NCBI GenBank assembly: GCA_035525015.1
Contig: DATLFC010000022.1
Location: 1 to 12,857 of the forward strand
Direction of reading: 5' to 3'
Source of the DNA: DATLEX01 sp035525015
GTDB taxonomy: Bacteria; Acidobacteriota; Thermoanaerobaculia; Gp7-AA8
Length of the DNA: 12,857 bases
Position 1 is the first letter of the stretch. Each line of letters begins with the position of its first letter. Shown in pieces: positions 5,427-12,822 of the stretch. Under the pieces are notes generated by a model, which saw only the letters and a program-made list of their open reading frames with translations, made no database searches and was not told the origin of the DNA. A program made the translations under genes and the position numbers.

Positions 5427-7499
5427 TCACTCGTTCCAGCGACGGATGCTCTCGATCTGGTAGTCGTTCCCCATGAACGACACGATGTCTCCCGGGGCGT
5501 GCCCGATGAGCTTTTTGGCGACCTCGGACTGATTCGAGTAGACGCCGTGCTCGGGCGACGATTCCCACGGGCCGAGAATGGTGACCTCGCGCCGGACGTC
5601 GCCGTTGGAGAGCGCGACCTTCGTCCCGACACGCACCGCGCTCGTATCGACGCTGGCCGCATCGAGGACCCGCACGCGGCTCATCTCCGAGCGGAGTTCG
5701 CCGACGCGTGCGGAAAGATACTCGGCGCGCTGCCGTGCGGCCTTGTACTCGAAGTTCTCGCGGAGGTCGCCCATCTCCCGCGCTACCTGAATGGCGTGCG
5801 AGTTGGCGGGGATGTCGACCTTGACCAGGTGATCGAGCTCAGCCCGCTTCTGCTCGAGCATTTCCGGGGTCGCATAGACCGGCTCGGCCTGCGGCTCGCG
5901 GAGGGCCGGGTACCTCATCAGGATGGCGTCACGCAGATTCTCGCGGCGGTACTCTTCGAGGCCGCCGTAGCGCTCGAGGTTGTCGACGAGCTTCCTGGCC
6001 TGCTCCTCGTTCTCCTGATTCATCACGATGCGGATGCCGAGGCCGCCCTTGTCGAACAGATCCTTCAGCCGGGCGCGGACGGGCGCGAACTCGTCGGAGG
6101 AGATCGCCTCGAGCATCTGGAACAGCAACGCGTACCCCGCTTTGTCAGCCACGGACGGGTCATCGTTGAGGCGCTTCACATGCCAGTAGAAGGCGCGCGG
6201 ATGCCGCCGGGGATAGCGGAGTGTTTCGTCGATCAGCCGGTCGCGAACGTCGGTCTGCCCCGCCGTTTCGAGGGCTTCGATGATGGACGAGAGAATCCGC
6301 GGCTCCTCGTCCTGAAAGAACGCCTCGGCGAAGACCTTCTGCCATTCGGGATGCTGTTCGCGCACGGCGCCGAGCGCTTTCTCCCGCAGCGTCCTGTCGC
6401 CGATGCCGCTGACGACGCGCGAGGCCATCGGCCCTGTGAGGAGGGTGGCCGCATCGAACGGCGCCTGGTAGGCGCCCGGCAGGGTTTCCAGGACGGTCAG
6501 GATCTGCCAGGCCGTCGAGGGATCCGTGCGGGCGATCCTGGCCGCCTCCGCGACGAGTGTCGTGGAAAAGAAATCGGCGAGCTCCTTCCCGCGGCTGCTG
6601 TGCTTGCGGGCCAGCTCGAGCTTGGACCTTGGGTCGGCGCGCTCGAAGTCGCGGCGGATCGTCTTCTCCGCCGCTCCCGTCGAGGAGCTCCACGAATAGG
6701 TGGCCTTCGCGCCGCTGCCGCTGACCACGATCTGCGGGTTCTTCCGCGCCGCGGTCCACCAGCTCGTCCACTTCTGCTCCGGGACGACGCCGATCATGGT
6801 GTCGCGCGTTTCGGCCATCGTCATCGGGCGGCCGAAACTCTGCAGAATACGCGCGAACGTCTCCGCGGGCGATTTCAGCGCTTCGGCGCGCAGCGCCTCC
6901 GGAGCGGTGAACTTTTCCCGCAGCACGTGTCCTTCCGGCAGCGGCGTCAGAAACTTGGCCGCAGCGCCGAGAGGAACGGAGACGCGCTTCTCCTTTTCGA
7001 AATCGAGACGGCAGATCCCGAGCTCGGGATTCAGCTCCGTCACGCGGCCGGCCCCGCGGCCGGGCATGAAGAAACACTCCCCTTCGTCGTAGGTGAGCCA
7101 GGTCTCGATCTTGTCGGCGCGCTCGACGGGGTTGCTCTGCGGGTCGGAGAACTTCGAGAACTGGAAGGCCCGCTGGAAGCTCTTGTGGGAGCCGAGGCTC
7201 TTCTTCAGCGCCTCTTCGATCTGAGGTCGCAGCGTGGCGGGATGTTTCGAAAGGCGGCCGATCTCCTTGAGAACGGCCAGCCTCCGGGACCAGAGACCGC
7301 GCTCCTTGAGCGCGTCCGCGAGCAGACCGAGAAGCGTGTCCGACTGAGTCCGCTGCTCCGACTTCCGCAGCGACTTCGCGGTAATCAGGAACGCGTCGAC
7401 GTCGCCCGGATCGGAGTCGAGCTGCGACATCCAGAGCGACTCCACCTCATCGAACTTCTTCTGCTGAATGAACTGTTGCGCGGCTTCGCGGAACGGCAT
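5427..7499 (-). CDS. greA: GreA-family transcript cleavage factor fused to a large N-terminal region
   Basis: A 690-residue protein whose last ~147 residues are a full GreA. There is a coiled-coil with GDLRENFEYKAA (577-588), in which D578 and E581 match the catalytic acids of GreA, then an FKBP-like C-terminal domain with YSNQSEVAKKLIGHAPGD. GreA rescues backtracked RNA polymerase by stimulating cleavage of the nascent RNA. Ordinary GreA is about 158 residues. The extra ~540 residues look helical and repeat-like at the start (1-115). Residues 130-187 look like a small beta-barrel (FMPGRGAGRV...RLDF...VPLG...LTPL) that recalls the Tudor-like polymerase-binding domain of CarD and Mfd. A long helical region (about 200-540) follows. 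Chlamydiae also carry a ~700-residue GreA. There is no Shine-Dalgarno sequence, and a -10-like TAGAAT sits 9 bp before the ATG, so the mRNA may be leaderless. Confidence 0.92.
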   Translation of the reverse strand: MPFREAAQQFIQQKKFDEVESLWMSQLDSDPGDVDAFLITAKSLRKSEQRTQSDTLLGLLADALKERGLWSRRLAVLKEIGRLSKHPATLRPQIEEALKKSLGSHKSFQRAFQFSKFSDPQSNPVERADKIETWLTYDEGECFFMPGRGAGRVTELNPELGICRLDFEKEKRVSVPLGAAAKFLTPLPEGHVLREKFTAPEALRAEALKSPAETFARILQSFGRPMTMAETRDTMIGVVPEQKWTSWWTAARKNPQIVVSGSGAKATYSWSSSTGAAEKTIRRDFERADPRSKLELARKHSSRGKELADFFSTTLVAEAARIARTDPSTAWQILTVLETLPGAYQAPFDAATLLTGPMASRVVSGIGDRTLREKALGAVREQHPEWQKVFAEAFFQDEEPRILSSIIEALETAGQTDVRDRLIDETLRYPRRHPRAFYWHVKRLNDDPSVADKAGYALLFQMLEAISSDEFAPVRARLKDLFDKGGLGIRIVMNQENEEQARKLVDNLERYGGLEEYRRENLRDAILMRYPALREPQAEPVYATPEMLEQKRAELDHLVKVDIPANSHAIQVAREMGDLRENFEYKAARQRAEYLSARVGELRSEMSRVRVLDAASVDTSAVRVGTKVALSNGDVRREVTILGPWESSPEHGVYSNQSEVAKKLIGHAPGDIVSFMGNDYQIESIRRWNE

Positions 7500-7508
7500 G
7501 GAGCGGAG

Positions 7509-7514
7509 ATTCTA
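7509..7514 (-). promoter_or_regulatory. Possible -10 element of a leaderless GreA-fusion transcript
   Basis: TAGAAT on the minus strand (5 of 6) lies 9 bp upstream of the ATG at 7499, so transcription would start within about 3 nt of the start codon. The same hexamer is the -10 of the ferredoxin promoter. A -35 at the right distance falls in the heptamer repeat (TTCATC, 3 of 6, 18-bp spacer) and is weak. Confidence 0.3.
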
Positions 7515-7530
7515 GAGGATTAGCGCAGGA

Positions 7531-7614
7531 AGGATGAAGGATGAAGGATGAAGGATGAAGGACGGCCTCCCGGGGGCCCACACTTCAGCCTTCATCCTTC
7601 ATCCTTCATCCTTC
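7531..7614. repeat. Head-to-head heptamer repeat forming a 26-bp hairpin
   Basis: The left arm has four exact copies of AGGATGA plus a partial one (7531-7562). The right arm has three exact copies of TTCATCC (7591-7611), flanked on each side by the variant TTCAGCC. Bases 7536-7561 and 7589-7614 pair perfectly over 26 bp around a 27-nt GC-rich loop holding CCCGGG and GGGCCC. The mpl stop codon (7599-7601) lies inside the right arm, so the repeat encodes the last residues of Mpl. The remainder fills the gap before the GreA fusion. Confidence 0.9.
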
Positions 7615-9050
7615 TCCTTCAGCCTTCCCAGGATCTTCTCGTGCAGGCCGCCGAAGGCGCCCGACGACATCACCAGGACGACGTCGCCTTCCTTTCCCTC
7701 CTCGGCGATGCGGGCGGCGATGGCATCGAAGTCGTCGATCTGCTCGACGGGGATGCCGTCGCGGCCGAGGTGCTCGGCGATGGCGGGCACCGACATCATG
7801 TTGTCGAGGCCGTAGCGTTCGACGTAGCGCTGCCTGTGGAAGATCGGGCCGATGATGACCCGGTCCGCCTCGTGGAAGGCGTCGATGTAGCCGGCCTCGA
7901 ACTCCTTCCGGCTGGACGAGATGGAGCGGGGCTCGAACAGCGCCCAGACCCGCTGGCCGGGGTAACGTTTCCGGGCCCCGTTCAGCGTGGTCGCGATCGC
8001 CGTGGGGTGGTGGGCGAAATCGTCGATGACCGTCACGCCGCGCTCCACGCCGCGCACCTCCATCCGCCGTTTGATGCCCTGAAACGATTCCAGTCCCTTC
8101 TGAATCTCTCCGGCCGAGAGCCCGCGAAGCCGTGCCACGGCGATGTTCGCCAGCGCGTTCAGAACGTTGTGGCGGCCCGAGAGGGTGGTCGTGAATCGGA
8201 ACCACTCCCTCCCCTCCCATGCCGCGGTGAAGGAGGTGGTCTGCGGTGCGAACTCGAGCTCGGTCGCGGAGATGTCGCGCTGCCGGTCGAGCCCGAACGT
8301 GAACCATCGCCCCCGGGCGTCGCTGCGCAGCGGTCGCACGTTCGCGTCGTCGCCGTTGGCCACGATGACGTCCCCCGGCGCCACCTGCGCCACGGCCTGC
8401 CGGAAGGCTTCCACGATGGCTCCGAGATCGGAGTAGATGTCGGCGTGATCGAACTCGATGTTGTTCACGACGAGGGTATTGGCGTGGTAATGGAGGAACT
8501 TCGGTCCCTTGTCGAAGAACGCGGTGTTGTACTCGTCGCCCTCGATCACGAACTCCGGCCCTTCGCCGAGCTTGAAGTTGTGATTGAAATTGAGAGGAAT
8601 CCCGCCGACGACGAAGCTGGTGTCGCGCCCGGCAGCCTCGAGGATCCAGGCCATGAGCGAGGTCGTGGTGGTCTTCCCGTGCGTGCCGCTGATGACGACC
8701 GAATGCTTCTCCCTGATGAACAGCTGATGGATCGCCTCCGGCATCGAGGTGTACGGGAGATCGAGCTCGACCGTGGCGGCCGCCTCGGGGTTCGTCTGCG
8801 CCGCGGCGTTTCCGATCACCACCAGGTCGGGCCGAAACGTCTCCAGATGCTCCTTCGTATACCCTTCGAGCACGGGGATGCCGAGAGTCTGGAGGTAGGT
8901 CGACATCGGCGGATAGACGTGCTCATCGGAGCCGGCCAATTCGTAACCGCGCTGTTGCAGCATTCCGGCGAGCGAGGCCATCGCGGTGCCGCAGATCCCG
9001 ATCAGGTAGATTCGGTTTATGTTCGACGGTAGTTCTTTCAAATGGGACAT
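7599..9050 (-). CDS. mpl: UDP-N-acetylmuramate:murein tripeptide ligase (Mpl)
   Basis: A 483-residue Mur ligase. Mpl joins the recycled peptide L-Ala-gamma-D-Glu-meso-Dap to UDP-MurNAc in the cytoplasm using ATP, which feeds old murein back into synthesis. Visible parts: N-terminal nucleotide motif GICGTAMASLAG (18-29), ATP P-loop SGTHGKTTTTSL (121-132), acidic EGDEYNTAFFDKGPKFLHY (170-188), NNIEFDHADIY (196-206), FDDFAHHPTAI-type motif (IDDFAHHPTAI) and FEPRS. The EGDEY...FFDK block and the size set it apart from MurC, the main alternative. No classical ribosome binding site lies next to the ATG: three heptamers of a short repeat (9052-9072) occupy that place. The last residues, KEKDEG, and the stop codon are encoded by another heptamer array. 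It is divergent from the DUF1573 gene. Confidence 0.92.
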   Translation of the reverse strand: MSHLKELPSNINRIYLIGICGTAMASLAGMLQQRGYELAGSDEHVYPPMSTYLQTLGIPVLEGYTKEHLETFRPDLVVIGNAAAQTNPEAAATVELDLPYTSMPEAIHQLFIREKHSVVISGTHGKTTTTSLMAWILEAAGRDTSFVVGGIPLNFNHNFKLGEGPEFVIEGDEYNTAFFDKGPKFLHYHANTLVVNNIEFDHADIYSDLGAIVEAFRQAVAQVAPGDVIVANGDDANVRPLRSDARGRWFTFGLDRQRDISATELEFAPQTTSFTAAWEGREWFRFTTTLSGRHNVLNALANIAVARLRGLSAGEIQKGLESFQGIKRRMEVRGVERGVTVIDDFAHHPTAIATTLNGARKRYPGQRVWALFEPRSISSSRKEFEAGYIDAFHEADRVIIGPIFHRQRYVERYGLDNMMSVPAIAEHLGRDGIPVEQIDDFDAIAARIAEEGKEGDVVLVMSSGAFGGLHEKILGRLKEKDEG

Positions 9051-9051
9051 T

Positions 9052-9072
9052 AGCTCTCAGCTCTCAGCTCCT
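9052..9072. repeat. Three-copy heptamer repeat at the mpl start
   Basis: Two exact AGCTCTC units and a third, AGCTCCT, run head to tail from 9052 to 9072, ending one base from the mpl start codon at 9050. On the mRNA strand this is a GAGAGCT array that includes purine-rich GAG and GAGGAG stretches, so it may also act as the ribosome binding region. No inverted partner was found nearby. Confidence 0.75.
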
Positions 9073-9104
9073 CTATCGCAAGAACCATGCTTTGCAGGCC
9101 TGAA

Positions 9105-9114
9105 ATCATAGAAT
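9105..9114. promoter_or_regulatory. Possible overlapping divergent -10 elements between mpl and the DUF1573 gene
   Basis: TAGAAT on the plus strand (9109-9114) and TATGAT on the minus strand (9110-9105) overlap. Each matches TATAAT at 5 of 6 positions, and they would serve the DUF1573 gene and mpl respectively. No good -35 was found at the expected spacing on either side, so the call is weak. Confidence 0.28.
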
Positions 9115-9196
9115 CAATGAACACTTGGAGGGGAATGGGCCCCGGAAGCCGTCTGTTCGCACCGCCAGTCAACCAACTACACGTCGTCCAACACAC

Positions 9197-9202
9197 GGAG
9201 GT
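9197..9202 (+). promoter_or_regulatory. Strong ribosome binding site fixing the DUF1573 start
   Basis: GGAGGT lies 6 nt before the ATG at 9209. It decides this start over an in-frame upstream ATG at 9125, which would add 28 polar residues before the signal peptide. Confidence 0.85.
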
Positions 9203-9208
9203 CATTTG

Positions 9209-10258
9209 ATGTCGAAGCGAATCACGATCCTCACCCTCGCGCTGCTGGTAGCGCTGGCCGGTACTGCGGTGGCGCAGACCGGCGCCGCGGCCGAGAAGGC
9301 GCCGCGCCTGACTCTGGTCGATCCGATCAAGGATTTCGGCACGGTCGCCAAGGGCGAGAAGCTCAGCTGGGCGTTCCAGATCAAGAACACCGGAACGGCG
9401 GATCTCGAGATCCTCAGCGTCCGGCCGGCCTGCGGCTGCACCGTCGCCGAGTTCGACCGCGTCATCAAACCCGGCCAGACCGGGAAGATCGTGTCGGTCG
9501 TCGATACCGCCTCGTTCAGCGGCGCGATCTCGAAGACGGTGGCCGTCGACTCGAACGACCCCGCCGCACCGAGCGTCATGCTGACGACCAACGCGGTGGT
9601 GAAGCCGTACGTCGACGTTCATCCCGCCGGTTACGTCCGCTTCAACATGCTCCAGGGCGATGTCGAGGCGCAGAGCATCACGCTCTACTCCGACGAAGAG
9701 GAGCCGTTCGAAGTCGTCCGGGTGGAGACGCCGCAGGAATGGATCAAGGTCGACTACAAGAAGCTCGATGAGCCGATGGCCGGCCTCGGGCGCCAGGGGC
9801 AGAGCCAGTACCGGATGATCTTCACCGTCGGCGGGCCCGATGCGAAGATCGGCCCTCTCGCCGAGAGGATCCGCATCGTCACCAACTCCAAACATCAGCC
9901 GGAGTATCTCGTCAGCGTTACCGGCGTCATCCGGCCGACCTACCGCGTCGAGCCCGGCGGCACGCTGAATTTCGGCGAAGTGAAGCCGGCCGACACGGCG
10001 GCGACCCGGCAGGTGTTCCTGAAATCGCTCAGCACCCGCTCCCCCGAGTCGTTCGTGGTGACGAAGGCGGAAACGGACATCCCCGGCGTCCAGACGGCCA
10101 TCGAGCCGACCGGAAACAAAGGTGAGTACAAGGTCACGCTGCACGTGGCCGAAGGGGCCCGGGCCGGGAACATGGCGGGCGACCTGAAGATCTACACGAG
10201 CGACAAGATCAAGCCCATCACCACGATCCCCATCAAGGGAACCGTCAAAGCGAACTAA
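9209..10258 (+). CDS. Exported DUF1573 protein with Ig-like repeats
   Basis: A 349-residue protein with a signal peptide (residues 1-22, cleavage predicted after AVA). Residues 40-125 match DUF1573: DFGTVAKGEKLSWAFQIKNTG, then SVRPACGCT with C75 and C77, then a second beta-rich half. This family has an Ig-like fold related to ASH/HYDIN and PapD-like domains. Its cellular role is not established. Two further beta-sandwich stretches follow (about 130-235 and 240-349); the last repeats the pattern with LNFGEVKPADTAATRQVFLKS but has no CxC motif. I see no transmembrane segment or sorting signal after the signal peptide, so it is probably periplasmic or secreted. The gene is alone on the plus strand, with its own strong ribosome binding site and terminator. 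Confidence 0.87.
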   Translation: MSKRITILTLALLVALAGTAVAQTGAAAEKAPRLTLVDPIKDFGTVAKGEKLSWAFQIKNTGTADLEILSVRPACGCTVAEFDRVIKPGQTGKIVSVVDTASFSGAISKTVAVDSNDPAAPSVMLTTNAVVKPYVDVHPAGYVRFNMLQGDVEAQSITLYSDEEEPFEVVRVETPQEWIKVDYKKLDEPMAGLGRQGQSQYRMIFTVGGPDAKIGPLAERIRIVTNSKHQPEYLVSVTGVIRPTYRVEPGGTLNFGEVKPADTAATRQVFLKSLSTRSPESFVVTKAETDIPGVQTAIEPTGNKGEYKVTLHVAEGARAGNMAGDLKIYTSDKIKPITTIPIKGTVKAN

Positions 10259-10281
10259 CGCGAGATCAGCAGTACTTCTGG

Positions 10282-10313
10282 AGCGCCGGTGTCCTCACCG
10301 GCGCTTTTTTTTT
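10282..10313 (+). terminator. Rho-independent terminator of the DUF1573 gene
   Basis: A perfect 10-bp stem, AGCGCCGGTG (10282-10291) and CACCGGCGCT (10296-10305), with a TCCT loop is followed by nine T residues (10305-10313). It starts 23 bp past the stop codon and separates this gene from the convergent prfA. Confidence 0.97.
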
Positions 10314-10320
10314 GCCCGCA

Positions 10321-11397
<1,077 letters not shown>

Positions 11398-11398
11398 G

Positions 11399-11470
11399 AG
11401 CGTTGTTCGTTGTTCGTTGTCCGTTGTTCGAAGCTTCACGAACAACGAACAACGAAAAACGAACAACGCT
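11399..11470. repeat. Head-to-head heptamer repeat forming a 32-bp hairpin before prfA
   Basis: The left arm is GTTGTTC, GTTGTTC, GTTGTCC, GTTGTTC (11402-11429). The right arm is GAACAAC, GAACAAC, GAAAAAC, GAACAAC (11440-11467). With flanking bases, 11399-11430 pairs to 11439-11470: 30 Watson-Crick pairs, two mismatches (one a G-U pair in the mRNA) and an 8-nt loop. It fills the gap between the DUF1385 stop codon (3 bp away) and the prfA start codon (1 bp away). Confidence 0.95.
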
Positions 11471-11473
11471 TCG

Positions 11474-12499
11474 CTAGGCTACCGCTGCCTGCTTGCCGTC
11501 TTCGACCGCGTCGTAGAGGAGAGCCTCTTTGAGGGCCACGATGGCGATCTCGAGCTGCGTGTCGTCCGGCTCTTTGGTGGTGATCTTCTGCAGCCAGAGA
11601 CCGGGGGTGATGAGGGTGCGGCAGAGGCGGCTGTCGAGGTGGCGCGCGGAGTAACGGATCACCTCGTAAGCGAGGCCGGCGATGAGCGGCAGGAGGACGA
11701 CGCGCGCGCCGAACTTCACGGCGAAGGGCGCGGTCGAGGGAACGAGCGAGAAGACGACGATCGAGATCGCCATCACGAACAGGAGGAAGCTCGTGCCGCA
11801 GCGCGGATGAAGCGTCGACTTGCCGCGGGCGTTCTCGACCGTCAGCTCCTGGTTCGCTTCGAATGTATAGACGGTCTTGTGCTCGGCACCGTGGTACTGG
11901 AACACGCGCCGGATCTCATCCATGAACGAGATCGACCACACATAGACAAAGAAGAAAATGGCCCGGATCACGCCGTCGATCAGGTTGTAGACGAAGTTCC
12001 CCATCGAGGGGAAGAGGTAGTGCTTGATCAGATTGGTGATGCCCAGCGGCGCCAGGATGAAGAGGCCGACCGCCAGCAGCAGCGCCATGATCATCGAGCC
12101 GGCGATGGCCCACCCGGAGATCTCCTCTTCGCCGTCTTTCTCCACCCCCGAGACCACCGCCGAGTAGTTCAGCGCCCGGATGCCGAGAATCAGAGACTGG
12201 ATCAGGACTACCGAGCCGCGGAGCACCGGAATCTTCAGGAAGGGGTACTTCGTCGTCACCGAGACGAGCTTGTCCTTCTTGATGGCGATGTTGCCGTCCG
12301 GCTGCCGGACGGCGACCGAATAGCCGGTGAGCGAGCGCATCATCACGCCCTCGATCACCGCCTGCCCGCCGATCAGCATGTCGACGTTCCTGTCGGCCGG
12401 GCCGGCCGGCATGGACGAGGTCAGGCCGTTCGTGATCGCGCCGAAGGTGCCGGCGACGAGGCGGGCGGCTCCGTTCCAGGCGCGGCCAAGCGGTGTCAT
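11474..12499 (-). CDS. DUF1385 (YqhQ-like) integral membrane protein
   Basis: A 341-residue membrane protein. The family signatures are GGQAVIEGVMMR (44-55), FQYHGAEHKTVYTFE (200-214) and HPRCGTSFLLFV (231-242). About four hydrophobic segments are visible near residues 132-156, 174-192, 236-254 and 262-281. The soluble C-terminal end carries TPGLWLQKITTKEPDD. The biochemical role of the family is unknown. It often neighbours rpmE and prfA, as here, which suggests shared expression with translation genes. The start is uncertain. The ATG at 12499 has no ribosome binding site and lies in the end of the 87-bp inverted element; an ATG 40 codons later, at MLIGGQ, has AGGA 10 nt ahead of it. The open frame continues upstream through rpmE, but that part is an out-of-frame shadow. 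B. subtilis YqhQ is about 318 residues. Confidence 0.87.
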   Translation of the reverse strand: MTPLGRAWNGAARLVAGTFGAITNGLTSSMPAGPADRNVDMLIGGQAVIEGVMMRSLTGYSVAVRQPDGNIAIKKDKLVSVTTKYPFLKIPVLRGSVVLIQSLILGIRALNYSAVVSGVEKDGEEEISGWAIAGSMIMALLLAVGLFILAPLGITNLIKHYLFPSMGNFVYNLIDGVIRAIFFFVYVWSISFMDEIRRVFQYHGAEHKTVYTFEANQELTVENARGKSTLHPRCGTSFLLFVMAISIVVFSLVPSTAPFAVKFGARVVLLPLIAGLAYEVIRYSARHLDSRLCRTLITPGLWLQKITTKEPDDTQLEIAIVALKEALLYDAVEDGKQAAVA

Positions 12500-12579
12500 G
12501 CTGAGCCGCGCAGACGGCGAAGCACCCCCGGCCTGCAGGGGCTCCTTCCGCCTCTCTTCGCTCGGCGTCAGGATGACAC
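12493..12579. repeat. 87-bp element with inverted GTGTCAT ends between rpmE and the DUF1385 gene
   Basis: GTGTCATGCTGA (12493-12504) and TCAGGATGACAC (12568-12579) are inverted copies with one mismatch. Inside are further pairs, GCGAAG (12517-12522) with CTTCGC (12556-12561) and CCCC with GGGG, so the whole folds into a long interrupted hairpin. It begins 6 bp after the rpmE stop and its far end contains the ATG proposed for the DUF1385 gene. Sequences of the style TGTCATCCTGA...GCGAAG are ones I recall as dispersed repeats in other genomes, but I could not check this. Confidence 0.65.
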
Positions 12580-12585
12580 TTCGTG

Positions 12586-12822
12586 TCACTTCTTTGCCTT
12601 GCTCTGCTGCTGCTGCTGCTGCTGCGTCTTGGCGTAGCGCTGCTGGAAGCGGTCGATACGGCCGGCCGAGTCGACCAGCTTCTGCTTGCCGGTGAAGAAC
12701 GGGTGGCACTTCGAGCAGATCTCGACGCGCAGCTCTTTCCGGGTCGAGCCGGTGGTCCAGGTCTCGCCGCACGCGCAGTGGGCGTTGACCTGCTGATATT
12801 GCGGATGAATCTCTGGTTTCAT
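12586..12822 (-). CDS. rpmE: 50S ribosomal protein L31, zinc-binding type, with polyglutamine tail
   Basis: A 78-residue large-subunit protein that helps bridge the ribosomal subunits. The four zinc-ligand cysteines are present (C16, C18, C36, C39), which makes it the zinc-containing type rather than the zinc-independent paralogue made under zinc limitation. The motifs MKPEIHPQY and CHPFFTGKQKLVDSAGRIDRF are typical. After residue 65 the tail is T, seven glutamines (67-73) and SKAKK. L31 tails vary, but a seven-Q run encoded by pure CAG is unusual. AGGGG lies 8 nt before the ATG. It is the first gene of an apparent operon with the DUF1385 gene and prfA; its promoter is probably beyond or at the window edge. 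The stop codon sits in a small hairpin (TGACAC TTC GTGTCA, 12574-12588). Confidence 0.97.
   Translation of the reverse strand: MKPEIHPQYQQVNAHCACGETWTTGSTRKELRVEICSKCHPFFTGKQKLVDSAGRIDRFQQRYAKTQQQQQQQSKAKK
12604..12624. repeat. (CTG)7 trinucleotide repeat inside rpmE
   Basis: Seven uninterrupted CTG units on the plus strand, read as CAG (Gln) codons on the coding strand of rpmE. Pure triplet tracts can change length by slippage without shifting the frame, so the glutamine run may vary between strains. Confidence 0.9.

Noticed and set aside
5415..7523. A 702-codon open frame opposite the GreA fusion
   Set aside because: It mirrors the coding gene almost end to end. The GreA motifs on the minus strand are decisive, and the plus-strand product has no recognisable motif.
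7531..7614. CRISPR array
   Set aside because: The units are 7 bp, contiguous and without spacers, and the second block is inverted; this is a tandem/inverted repeat.
7548..9032. A 494-codon open frame opposite mpl
   Set aside because: Reverse-frame shadow of mpl; its N-terminus is translated from the heptamer repeat.
9050..10144. A 364-codon open frame opposite the DUF1573 gene
   Set aside because: The plus-strand gene has a strong ribosome binding site, signal peptide, domain match and terminator; the opposite frame has none of these.
12500..12772. Upstream extension of the DUF1385 frame to 12772
   Set aside because: It overlaps rpmE in another frame and crosses the inverted-repeat element; the extra residues do not look like a natural protein.
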